DNA from: Simplicispira sp. 125
GTDB taxonomy: Bacteria > Pseudomonadota > Gammaproteobacteria > Burkholderiales > Burkholderiaceae_C
Direction of reading: 5' to 3'
Assembly: GCF_003096555.1 (NCBI RefSeq)
Contig: NZ_QEKM01000001.1
Location: 3,162,001 to 3,226,000 of the forward strand
Length of the DNA stretch: 64,000 nt
Numbering within the stretch: the stretch's first letter is position 1; each line of letters begins with the position of its first letter. A program made the translations under genes and the position numbers. Below are positions 17,238 through 25,333 of the stretch, in pieces. The notes beneath the pieces were generated by a model. That model made no database searches, was not told where the DNA came from, and saw nothing but the letters and a program-made list of their open reading frames with translations.

Positions 17238-17828
17238 TCAACGCAGCGCCAGCGGTGCGGCGTCTGCGCCGAGCTGAAACACGCCCACGGCCGCCACCAG
17301 CTGGCGTGCGTGCTGGTCCAGGCTGTCGGCGGTGGCGGACGATTCTTCCACCAGCGCGGCATTTTGCTGCGTGACCTGGTCGAGCTGCTCCAGGTTGCTC
17401 GCCTGTTCTTCGGTGCGCTGAGGCAGGTCAAGGCTACCCGTCGCCACCTCGCTCGCGCCAGTGGCAATGCTGTTGCTGCTCTTGCGCACCCGCTGCTCGG
17501 TGGGCGCATTGCCAAACGTTTGTGTCGCACTGAACTGGGCCTGCATGGCCTCGGTGGAGCGCGCCTGCAGCGCTTCGCGTGGGGCGCGGGCGTCTTCATT
17601 GCCCGAGAGCAGGTTGGCCGACTGGGCGCGCTGCAGCTGCATCAGTTGAATTTCCTGTGCGGCCGCGATGGCCGGGGCCACGCCGGAGAGCGCGGTCGCC
17701 GACCGGGCCAAAGACGCCAGGCCGGTCGAAAGCACCAGTCCCAAGGGCACGGCCAGCATGGCCAGGATCAGCCGACCCACCAAGAGGAATTTACGCGACA
17801 GACGCAGGTCGTTGATCAGCTGTTGCAT
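17238..17828 (-). pseudogene. Internally deleted methyl-accepting chemotaxis protein (open frame kept)
   Basis: A 196-codon frame that starts like an intact receptor of this group (INDLRLSRKFLLVGRLILAM, one membrane helix) and ends like one (LDQVTQQNAALVEESSATAD, then a VGVFQLG tail). Most of the middle is gone: half of the periplasmic bundle, the second membrane helix, HAMP, both methylation helices and the signalling tip. The joins are in frame, at about QRTEEQASNLEQ/LDQVTQQN in the coiled coil. Intact receptors are about 520 residues, as at 22700. It cannot contact CheA/CheW in the normal way, so it is either decaying or a membrane-tethered coiled coil with a new use. Confidence 0.7.
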
Positions 17829-18141
17829 GGCATGCCCTTCAAAAACGGGTTTGCGTTTTTTCGGAGGCCGCATTGGGCCGGTATCGATGCGCGTGTCTCC
17901 ATTCCAAGTCTTGGATAGGAGCGCCCACGGGCAGGCAGCGGGCCAAGGAAGCGCGCCCCATTTTGCGCCAGACCATGCCGTTTGCTTTCGGCAAAACCCG
18001 TAGTTTCAGGCGGTGTCGGGCGCAAAGGATGCTTGCTGCGCCGGGCCCAGCCAACGCCTCAGGGAGTCACAGGGGGCGCCGCAGGTGCCGCCCCGTGCCC
18101 ATGGCCGATCGCCCTGCGGGTGTCTCTGCAGAGAGGAATTT

Positions 18142-18285
18142 TCAGCCGCGCTGGTCCTGGGGTGGCTCATTCATCTTGCGGCGGATCACTACGGCAAACG
18201 CCAGAATGCCCACCAGCATCATGGCGATGCCGATGATGCTCATCAACCCGTAGTCGGTCGAGAAAAGGTCGGTCAAGGCTTTCAT
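18142..18285 (-). CDS. Small membrane protein, DUF3149 type (47 residues)
   Basis: MKALTDLFSTDYGLMSIIGI then AMMLVGILAFAVVIRRKMNE and a short charged tail. One membrane helix with a cytoplasmic basic flank and the N-terminal LTDLFSTDYGLMS signature are typical of DUF3149, a family of small inner-membrane proteins of unknown function common in beta-proteobacteria. GGGAG precedes the ATG. An FNR-like dyad lies 70 bp upstream, suggesting oxygen-dependent expression. Confidence 0.8.
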   Translation of the reverse strand: MKALTDLFSTDYGLMSIIGIAMMLVGILAFAVVIRRKMNEPPQDQRG

Positions 18286-18326
18286 GGCAGTCGCTCCCAG
18301 TTAAATACACAAATTATTTAAGGTTA

Positions 18327-18367
18327 TTGTGCGGGCCGGAAGGCCTTTTTACGTTGACGCAAGTCAA
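18327..18367 (-). promoter_or_regulatory. FNR/Anr-like dyad upstream of the DUF3149 gene
   Basis: TTGACGCAAGTCAA (18354-18367) lies within the longer perfect dyad ACGTTGAC-GCAA-GTCAACGT (18351-18370). The FNR consensus is TTGAT-N4-ATCAA. The central spacing is identical and one base per arm differs, symmetrically. Reading leftward, CACAAT at 18332-18327 could be a -10 placed where a class II activated promoter would need it. The site is also 150 bp upstream of the MFS gene. Confidence 0.45.
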
Positions 18368-18520
18368 CGTATGCCCTGCTTGGAGTGGGGCTATTGGCGC
18401 ATAAGCGTGGCCTGGCCCCGAGAAAACGCCCGCGCGCCAGTCGGCTGCGGGTCTGCCCGCATGCTGCGCCCCACAACCCCCACCAGGAAAAGCTTGCGGA
18501 CAAGTTCTAAGATCCGTCCC

Positions 18521-19771
18521 ATGACCACGACTACTGCGGGCACGCTCGGCCCTGTCCCCCTGCGCAAAGATGCACACACCATCGGCCTCATTGGTCTGGC
18601 GCATGGCACCTCGCATTTTTTCCACCTGCTGCTGCCGCCGCTGTTTCCCTGGCTGATTGATGAGTTTGGCCTGAGCTACTCGGAGCTGGGCCTGCTGGTG
18701 TCGGTGTTTTTCGTGGTCTCGGGCGTCGGGCAGGCGCTGGCCGGTTTTGTGGTGGACCGTGTGGGCGCGCGCCCCGTGCTGTTTTTGGCGCTGTGCAGCT
18801 TTGTCCTGGCGGCTGTATCGGCCGGGCTGGCGCAGGGCTATGGCGGCCTGATGCTGGCCTCGGCCCTGGCCGGGCTGGGCAATGCGCCGTTTCATCCGGT
18901 GGATTTCACCATTTTGAACAAGCGCGTATCGCCCCAGCGCCTGGGTCATGGCTTCTCCGTGCACGGCATCAGCGGCAACCTGGGCTGGGCGGCTGCACCT
19001 GTTTTCATGGCGGGTATTGCCGCAGCCACCGGCTCCTGGCGCACGGCCTGCTTTGCGGCGGCGGTGCTGGCCGCCTGCGTGCTGGCGCTGCTGCTGTGGC
19101 AGCGCGCGGCCATTGACGACCGCCAGGGCAGCTGGGCGCACCAGGCCAAGGGCGGCAGCGCGGCGCCCGCCGAGCACCCTATGGCATTTCTGCGCCTGCC
19201 CTCGGTGTGGATGTGCTTCTCGTTCTTCTTCTGGAGCACCTGTGCCCTGAGCGCCATCCAGAGCTTTGCCAGCCCTGCATTGCAAAAGATGTACGGCCTG
19301 CCGCTGAGCGTCACGGCCATGGTGGTGACGGGCTACATGCTGTGTGGTGCCGCCGGCATGGTGGTGGGCGGCTTTCTGGTGGGCCGCGTGGAGCGGCTGG
19401 AGAGGGTGATCGGCATCTGTCTGATGGCCTCGGCCGCGCTGCTGGTGCTGGCAGGCAGTGGCGTGCTGCCCGGCATGGCGGTGCTGGCCGTGACATCGCT
19501 GGCGGGCCTGGGCACCGGGCTGGCCGGCCCCTCGCGCGACATGCTCATCAAGCAAGCCGCCCCGCCGGGCGCCACAGGCCGCGTGTATGGCACGGTGTAT
19601 TCGGGCCTGGACCTGGGCTTTGCACTGGCCGCCCCGGTGTTTGGCGCGCTGCTCGACCGGGGCTGGATCAGCGGCATCTTCTACGGCTCAGCGCTGGCGC
19701 TGGCGCTGGGCGTGGCGTCGGCGGCACTGGTGGGTGGGGGCGTGGCGGCGCGCAGGCTGCGGGCCGTGTGA
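18521..19771 (+). CDS. MFS transporter
   Basis: 416 residues with about 12 membrane segments. The loop 2-3 motif reads GFVVDRVGARPVLFLAL (the G-x3-D-R-x-G-x-R/K pattern), and the N-terminus contains GLAHGTSHFFHLLLPPLFPWL, as in MFS members related to fosmidomycin-resistance-type exporters. The substrate cannot be assigned. ATG 18521 is chosen because upstream codons have no family similarity and no membrane character. It stands alone, with a repeat copy after its stop. Confidence 0.85.
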   Translation: MTTTTAGTLGPVPLRKDAHTIGLIGLAHGTSHFFHLLLPPLFPWLIDEFGLSYSELGLLVSVFFVVSGVGQALAGFVVDRVGARPVLFLALCSFVLAAVSAGLAQGYGGLMLASALAGLGNAPFHPVDFTILNKRVSPQRLGHGFSVHGISGNLGWAAAPVFMAGIAAATGSWRTACFAAAVLAACVLALLLWQRAAIDDRQGSWAHQAKGGSAAPAEHPMAFLRLPSVWMCFSFFFWSTCALSAIQSFASPALQKMYGLPLSVTAMVVTGYMLCGAAGMVVGGFLVGRVERLERVIGICLMASAALLVLAGSGVLPGMAVLAVTSLAGLGTGLAGPSRDMLIKQAAPPGATGRVYGTVYSGLDLGFALAAPVFGALLDRGWISGIFYGSALALALGVASAALVGGGVAARRLRAV

Positions 19772-19782
19772 CACCGCACAAA

Positions 19783-19842
19783 ATTTTGCCAAAAATGCCT
19801 GTAACGCAATAAATACAAGCGCTTGCAGCTATATAAAAAATA
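19783..19842 (-). repeat. AT-rich repeat (copy 4, diverged)
   Basis: AAATGCCTGTAACGCAATAA then ATACAAGCGCTTGCAGCTAT. It has the order of the reverse-orientation copies and fills the space between the convergent MFS and FAD-oxidase genes. Confidence 0.6.
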
Positions 19843-19857
19843 GCATTAAGCGCATGC

Positions 19858-21282
19858 CTACAGGGTAAAAATCTTGCCCGGGTTCAGGATGTTCTTCGGG
19901 TCCAGGGCTTGCTTGATGGCGCGCATCATGTTCACCGCGCCACTGCCCGCCTCGTCCCGCAGGAAGCCCATTTTGTGGATGCCCACGCCGTGCTCGCCCG
20001 TGCAGGTACCGCCCATGGACAGTGCGCGGGCGACCAGGGTGTGGTTCAGGGCCTCGGCGCGCTCGCGTTCTTCGGGCCGGTTCGGGTCGATGAGGTAGCC
20101 GAAGTGGAAGTTGCCGTCGCCCACATGGCCGACCAGAAAATAGGGCAGGCCACTGGCATCGGCCTCTGCAATGGAGTCGAGCAGGCAGTCGGCCAGGCGC
20201 GAGATGGGCACGCAGGTGTCGGTGGAAATGGCGCGGCAACCCGGGCGGCTTTGCACGGCCGCAAAGTAGGCGTTGTGCCGTGCAGCCCACAGGCGTGTGC
20301 GCTCTTCGGGCGTGCTGGCCCACTCAAAGGCGTTGCCGCCGTGTTCCTTGGCGAGCTCTTGCACGGTTTCGGCCTGCTCTTGCACGCTGGCGGGGGAGCC
20401 GTGAAACTCCATCAGCAGCATGGGCTCTTCGCGCAAGCCCAGTTTGCTGTGCTGGTTGACCATGCGCACCGAGTGGGCGTCGATGAGCTCACAGCGCGCA
20501 ATGGGCACGCCCAGCTGGATGGTCTGGATGACGGTGTGCACCGCCGCTTCGATGCTCGGGAACGAACACACTGCCGCCGACACCGCCTCGGGCAGCGGAT
20601 ACAGGCGCACGGTCACTTCCGTGATGACGCCCAGCGTGCCTTCGCTGCCCACGATCAGGCGCGTGAGGTCATAACCAGCGCTGCTCTTCTTGGCGCGCGT
20701 ACCGGTGCGCAGCACCTCGCCCAGGGCGGTCACCACTTCCAGCGCCAGCACGTTCTCGCGCATGGTGCCGTAGCGCACGGCGTTGGTGCCGCTGGCGCGC
20801 GTGGCGGCCATGCCGCCAATGCTGGCGTCGGCGCCGGGGTCGATGGGGAAGAACAGGCCTGTGTCCTTGATCGCGTCGTTGAGCTGCTTGCGCGTGATGC
20901 CGGGTTGCACCGTCACGGTCAGGTCTTCGGCATTGATGGAAAGTACCCGGTTCATGCGGTTCACATCGATGCTGATGCCGCCTTGCACCGCCAGCAGGTG
21001 GCCCTCGAGCGAAGAACCTGCGGCATAGGGAATGACGGGTACGGCGTATTCATCGGCCAGGCGCAAGGCGTCTTGCACGTCCTGCGTATTTTCGGCAAAC
21101 ACCACGGCCGAGGGGGGCGGGGCTTGCAGTGAGCCTTCGTCGCGCCCGTGCTGTTCGCGCACAGAAAGCGCCGTAGAGCATTGCGCGCCAAAGCGCTGTT
21201 GCAGCGCCTCCAGAAAAGCCTGCGGCACGGGCCGCAGGGCAATGGTGGGAAGCAGGTGAGAGGCTTGTGTGGGGGCATTCAT
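19858..21282 (-). CDS. FAD-linked oxidase, D-lactate/glycolate dehydrogenase type
   Basis: 474 residues. It has an N-terminal PCMH FAD-binding domain (VIPYAAGSSLEGHLLAVQGG, then DPGADASIGGMAATRASGTN) and a C-terminal FAD-oxidase_C domain (YFLVGHVGDGNFHFGYLIDP, GTCTGEHGVGIHK). This matches cytochrome-linked D-lactate dehydrogenase and GlcD. The family oxidises 2-hydroxy acids and passes electrons to the respiratory chain. No glcE/glcF partners are present, so a single-subunit D-lactate dehydrogenase is more likely. Confidence 0.85.
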   Translation of the reverse strand: MNAPTQASHLLPTIALRPVPQAFLEALQQRFGAQCSTALSVREQHGRDEGSLQAPPPSAVVFAENTQDVQDALRLADEYAVPVIPYAAGSSLEGHLLAVQGGISIDVNRMNRVLSINAEDLTVTVQPGITRKQLNDAIKDTGLFFPIDPGADASIGGMAATRASGTNAVRYGTMRENVLALEVVTALGEVLRTGTRAKKSSAGYDLTRLIVGSEGTLGVITEVTVRLYPLPEAVSAAVCSFPSIEAAVHTVIQTIQLGVPIARCELIDAHSVRMVNQHSKLGLREEPMLLMEFHGSPASVQEQAETVQELAKEHGGNAFEWASTPEERTRLWAARHNAYFAAVQSRPGCRAISTDTCVPISRLADCLLDSIAEADASGLPYFLVGHVGDGNFHFGYLIDPNRPEERERAEALNHTLVARALSMGGTCTGEHGVGIHKMGFLRDEAGSGAVNMMRAIKQALDPKNILNPGKIFTL

Positions 21283-21373
21283 CGGTGGTCTCCAGTGCGT
21301 TCAAAAGAATACCACCGGGCCCCCTGCGCTGCACCCTGCCCGTCACCGGCGTGTCAGGGTGCGCATGGTTTCG

Positions 21374-21751
21374 TCAGGGCTTGGCGCCTTCGTCGAATTC
21401 GTTGCGTGACAGAGCGCCGTCGTGGTTGGTGTCGAGCTGCTCAAAGCGGTTGCCAATGGCTGGCAGTGTTTTGGCTTCTTCGGCGCTGAGCTTGCCGTCA
21501 CCGTTGGTATCGGCGCGGTCAAAGGCGGCGCTGGCAGGGGAGGGGGCCGCCGTAGGGCTGGTGTGGCCGGAAGGGGATTTGGGCATCGCGCCCGTGGTGA
21601 AGGGGCTTTGGCCCGTGGTTTGTGCGGGTGCGGTGGGTGACGGGCTGGTTTGGGCATGCAGCGATGCGCTGCCGCCCAGCGCCATCGCGGTGATCAGCAT
21701 CACGCTGCGGGTATCAAAAAATTGGGGGCTCAAAAATGTGGTTCGTTTCAT
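21374..21751 (-). CDS. Secreted EF-hand calcium-binding protein
   Basis: 125 residues with a signal peptide (MLITAMALGGSASLHAQ), a Pro/Thr/Ser-rich spacer (about 34-75) and two EF-hand loops: DTNGDGKLSAEE (81-92) and DTNHDGALSRNE (107-118). Both loops keep Asp at positions 1, 3 or 5 and a Glu at 12, so calcium binding is likely. The partner is unknown. It is a single-gene unit. Confidence 0.8.
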   Translation of the reverse strand: MKRTTFLSPQFFDTRSVMLITAMALGGSASLHAQTSPSPTAPAQTTGQSPFTTGAMPKSPSGHTSPTAAPSPASAAFDRADTNGDGKLSAEEAKTLPAIGNRFEQLDTNHDGALSRNEFDEGAKP

Positions 21752-21935
21752 GGGTGGCGTCCTTTGCCAGAGTTGATCAGGACTTCATTGCACTGCAGCA
21801 AGGCGCCCGGCGCTAGCACTTTTGCCTGCTGTTGCCTGCACCAACATTTGTGCGCGCGGTGTAAGAGCGTGTTCATACCAGGGTGTTTCGATGGTCAGCG
21901 ACAATGCGGACCTGATTGCACGCAAGGACGTTTTC

Positions 21936-22502
21936 ATGGGCAAACGACTCACACAGATCGCCACGCGCACGGGCGACGATGGCACCACCGGCCTGGGCGA
22001 TAACACGCGCGTACCCAAGCACCACCTGCGGGTGCAGGCCATGGGCGATGTGGATGAACTGAACTCGCACATCGGCCTGCTGATGTGCGAACCTTTGCCG
22101 CAAGAGGTGCGCGAGCTGCTCATTGACGTGCAGCACCAGCTGTTCAATCTGGGCGGTGAACTGTCCATTCCCGGGTTTGAGTTGCTCAAAGACGCAGCGG
22201 TGCTGCAACTGGACCAGGCACTCGAAGTCCACAACGCCACGCTGCCGCGCCTGCAGGAATTTATCTTGCCCGCCGGCACCCGCGCCGCCGCGCAGGCCCA
22301 TGTGTGCCGCACCGTGGCCCGCCGCGCCGAGCGTGCCGTCGTGGCGCTGGGCAGCCAGGAGGCTGTGCGCGAAGCGCCGCGCCACTACCTCAATCGCCTG
22401 TCAGACCTGATGTTCGTGCTTTCGCGCGTGCTCAACCGCATGGATGGCGGCGACGACGTGTACTGGAAAAGCGAGCGTCTGGCGCGCTCAGCACAAGACT
22501 AG
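21936..22502 (+). CDS. ATP:cob(I)alamin adenosyltransferase (PduO type)
   Basis: 188 residues of the PduO-type family (PF01923). The N-terminal ATP-binding motif TRTGDDGTTGLGD is intact, and VDELNSHIGLL and the C-terminal YLNRLSDLMFVLSRVLN are present. It adenosylates cob(I)alamin to make coenzyme B12. AAGGA about 10 bases upstream supports ATG 21936 rather than the longer frame. No B12-dependent enzyme is next to it. Confidence 0.92.
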   Translation: MGKRLTQIATRTGDDGTTGLGDNTRVPKHHLRVQAMGDVDELNSHIGLLMCEPLPQEVRELLIDVQHQLFNLGGELSIPGFELLKDAAVLQLDQALEVHNATLPRLQEFILPAGTRAAAQAHVCRTVARRAERAVVALGSQEAVREAPRHYLNRLSDLMFVLSRVLNRMDGGDDVYWKSERLARSAQD

Positions 22503-22699
22503 CGCAAGGCCAGATTCGTTATCAAAAACAAAAACGAAGTTACAGGCGACTTCTTTATCGGGCCGAAGCTTTCCCCCTTGATTTTTAGCGAACGACTGAC
22601 CCCGTACGTTCCGTACGACAAACGCGCTGCCAGCGCGGGCGCACGCTAAACGGGCAAAATGCTTGATTTGCAAGCATTTGTATCCGAACCGGGGGACAT

Positions 22700-24286
22700 A
22701 TGAAGATGGGTGATCTGAAGATTGGCACGCGCCTGGGACTGACGTTCGGGCTGCTCATCGTGATGATGCTGGCCATTGTGGTGGTCGGCTTGCTGCGTTT
22801 TAGCTCGGTGGCGCAGGTCAATACCCGCATCATCGAAGAGGACTGGGTCAAGGCCGAGGCGGCTAACGTCGTTAACGTCACCACGCGGGCCAACGCCCGC
22901 CGCACCACAGAGCTGGTGCTGGTGACCGACGACGCCCAGCTCCAGGTCATCAAGGCCGACATTGCCGCTAACAAGAAAGCCATTGACGACGCCCTGGCGA
23001 CGCTGGAGCAGAAGGTGCACCTGTCCGAAGGCAAGGCTCTGCTCGCCCGGCTCAAGGACCTGCGCGGCAAATATGTACAGTCGTTCACCCGGGTGGCACA
23101 ACTGGTCGATGCAGGCGACCGCGAGGGTGCTGTCCAGTTGCTCAAGACCGAGACCCTGCCCTCGCTCGATGCATTGCAGGAGCCCATCAATGGCCTCACG
23201 GCGCTGCAGAAAAAGCTGGCCGAGACCGACGGGGCGCAAGTGTTGGCCGACATCCGCAGTGCCCGCACCATCATGCTGGTGCTGGGCCTTGCGGGCCTGC
23301 TGGTGGGTACGGCCTTGGCGTATGGCATCACCGTGTCCATCACCCGCCCGCTGCGCCGTGCCGTGAGCGTGGCGCAAAGCGTTGCCGCCGGAGACCTGGG
23401 CAGTCAGATCGAGGTGACGGGCCGCGACGAGACCGGCGAACTGCTGCAGGCACTGAGCTACATGAACGGCAGCCTGGTGCGCATCGTCTCCGAGGTGAGC
23501 CGGGGCTCCGAGGCCATTGCAACGGCTACCAGCCAGATTGCTGCGGGCAACACCGACCTGTCGTCGCGCACCGAGGAGCAGGCCAGTGCGCTGGAGCAGA
23601 CGGCCGCCTCGATGGAAGAGCTGGCCGATACCGTCAAACAGAACTACCAGCACGGCAAACACGCCAACCAGATCGCCGAATCGGCCTCGCAGGTGGCGGT
23701 GCAGGGCGGCGCCGTGGTCTCGCAGGTGGTGCAGACCATGGAGCAGATCAACACCTCCTCGCGCAAGATCGCCGACATCATCGGCGTGATCGACTCCATC
23801 GCCTTCCAGACCAACATCTTGGCGCTCAACGCCGCCGTCGAGGCGGCGCGCGCAGGCGAGGAGGGCCGTGGTTTTGCCGTGGTGGCCAGCGAGGTGCGCA
23901 GCCTGGCGGGCCGCTCGGCCTCCGCCGCCAAGGAGATCAAAGGCCTGATCGAAACCTCGCTGAGCAACGTCACTGCGGGTTGCCAGCAGGTCGAGCGCGC
24001 CGGCAGCACCATGGACGAAATCGTGGTCAGCGTGCGCCGGGTGACCGACATCATGGGCGAGATCACCTTGGCCGCCCAGGATCAGTCGTCCGGCATTGAC
24101 CAGATCAACCAGGCCATGGGCCAGATGGACCAGGTCACGCAGTCGAACGCGGCTCTGGTGGAAGAGGCGGCCGCGGCAGCGCAGTCCCTGGAGCACCAGG
24201 CGCAGGGCCTGGTGCGCACCATCAGCGTGTTCAAACTGGGCCCGCAGGGCGCCCCCGCCCTGGCCTACCAGTCCACAACGGCCTGA
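22700..24286 (+). CDS. Methyl-accepting chemotaxis protein
   Basis: A 528-residue receptor: membrane helix at about 13-34, a four-helix periplasmic sensor, a second membrane helix at about 190-212, HAMP ([20 protein letters not shown]), then the signalling helices. The tip is [20 protein letters not shown] then [14 protein letters not shown], intact. It ends in a VFKLG-like tail with no CheR pentapeptide. It is followed after 38 bp by a bacteriohemerythrin, which suggests that the pair responds to oxygen or redox state, though the sensor is periplasmic. Confidence 0.95.
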   Translation: MKMGDLKIGTRLGLTFGLLIVMMLAIVVVGLLRFSSVAQVNTRIIEEDWVKAEAANVVNVTTRANARRTTELVLVTDDAQLQVIKADIAANKKAIDDALATLEQKVHLSEGKALLARLKDLRGKYVQSFTRVAQLVDAGDREGAVQLLKTETLPSLDALQEPINGLTALQKKLAETDGAQVLADIRSARTIMLVLGLAGLLVGTALAYGITVSITRPLRRAVSVAQSVAAGDLGSQIEVTGRDETGELLQALSYMNGSLVRIVSEVSRGSEAIATATSQIAAGNTDLSSRTEEQASALEQTAASMEELADTVKQNYQHGKHANQIAESASQVAVQGGAVVSQVVQTMEQINTSSRKIADIIGVIDSIAFQTNILALNAAVEAARAGEEGRGFAVVASEVRSLAGRSASAAKEIKGLIETSLSNVTAGCQQVERAGSTMDEIVVSVRRVTDIMGEITLAAQDQSSGIDQINQAMGQMDQVTQSNAALVEEAAAAAQSLEHQAQGLVRTISVFKLGPQGAPALAYQSTTA

Positions 24287-24324
24287 GCCTACCCACCAGA
24301 AAACCCGATAACGGAGAACAGGCA

Positions 24325-24759
24325 GTGGCTTATTTTGAATGGGCACAGGACATGGAAATCGACCAGGGACCGGTCGATCAGGACCACCAGACGCTGGTCC
24401 GGCAGGTTAATGAGCTGCACACGGCCACCAGCGAGGGCCGGGGCCAGGAGATCGTGGCCCGGCTGCTGGACGATCTGGTGCGCGACACCATCGAGCACAT
24501 CCGGCGCGAGGAGCGCTGGATGGAGACCCTGAACTATCCGGGCTTGGCCGAGCACAAGGCCGGACACGAACGCTTCGTGGCCGATCTGCGTGCCCTGCAG
24601 GCCCAGTACGCGGCCGGCAGCATCACCGTGGCGCCCCGGCTCTCGTCCTTGCTGCGCGACTGGCTGTCATTGCACATCCGGCGCTACGACAAGGACATCG
24701 CGGTCCATTTGCGCAAGATGAAGCGCGAAGCGGCACGGACGCCCCGGGCAAGCGCCTGA
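24325..24759 (+). CDS. Bacteriohemerythrin (O2-binding di-iron protein)
   Basis: 144 residues with all di-iron ligands in order: H21 (DQDHQ), H58 and E62 (EHIRREE), H77 and H81 (EHKAGHE), and the C-terminal LSLHIRRYDKD (His and Asp). It starts at GTG 24325 with GGAGA nearby. Hemerythrins bind O2 reversibly for storage, delivery or sensing. The position right after a chemoreceptor suggests a link to aerotaxis, but both are complete separate proteins and the link is inferred. Confidence 0.9.
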   Translation: MAYFEWAQDMEIDQGPVDQDHQTLVRQVNELHTATSEGRGQEIVARLLDDLVRDTIEHIRREERWMETLNYPGLAEHKAGHERFVADLRALQAQYAAGSITVAPRLSSLLRDWLSLHIRRYDKDIAVHLRKMKREAARTPRASA

Positions 24760-24823
24760 ACCGTACCCCAATCGCTAGGACGCCGTCCAAGACCAGCGGC
24801 ACAGCCGCACAGGGGGATGAACC

Positions 24824-25246
24824 TTATTTTGGCGCCAGAATCGCCATGGTGATGCGCGAAACACAAGTGAGTTCACCCGCATCGTTCACCATGTCGATCT
24901 GCCACACCTGTGTCGTGCGGCCGATGTGCACGGCGCGTGCCGTGCCCGTCACCCAGCCGCTGGTGGCGGCGCGCAAGTGGTTGGCGTTGATGTCGAGGCC
25001 CACGCCGCGGTGGCCTTCAGGGCTGGCGTAAAAGGCGCCGATCGAACCCAGGGTTTCGGCCAGTACCACACTGACGCCACCATGCAGCAGGCCGAAGGGT
25101 TGGCGTGTGCGCTCATCGACCGGAACGCGGCCCACAAGGTAGTCGTCGCCGACTTCGACAAATTCAATGCCCAGGTGGGTGACGGCGGTGTTCTCGCTGG
25201 TGCGGGTGCACTCTGCGAGCGTGATGGGTTTTTTCCAGATCGACAT
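24824..25246 (-). CDS. Hotdog-fold thioesterase (PaaI/YbdB/MenI family)
   Basis: 140 residues. GLLHGGVSVVLAETLGSIGA is the hotdog helix, with the catalytic acidic residue in the LAET position and HGG contacting the thioester, as in EntH/MenI. The C-terminal strands TGTARAVHIGRTTQVWQIDM complete the fold. The acyl-CoA substrate is unknown. ATG 25246 (MSIWKKP) fits family starts better than the upstream one. Confidence 0.85.
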   Translation of the reverse strand: MSIWKKPITLAECTRTSENTAVTHLGIEFVEVGDDYLVGRVPVDERTRQPFGLLHGGVSVVLAETLGSIGAFYASPEGHRGVGLDINANHLRAATSGWVTGTARAVHIGRTTQVWQIDMVNDAGELTCVSRITMAILAPK

Positions 25247-25333
25247 GGTTTTCCTTGTAGAGCGGTGCACCGCATGGGCGCCCGGATGCTGGAAATTACC
25301 AGAGCGGCGCAGGGTCGGTGCGTCGCCGGGGCG

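Noticed and set aside
22503..22699. A flagellar sigma-28 promoter for the chemoreceptor
   Set aside because: A TAAA occurs near 22648 but no GCCGATAA follows at the required distance. A GCCCGATAA-like block is on the wrong strand.
22646..24346. A 566-codon minus-strand frame opposite the chemoreceptor
   Set aside because: Its composition is that of a shadow, and the plus-strand frame encodes a complete receptor.
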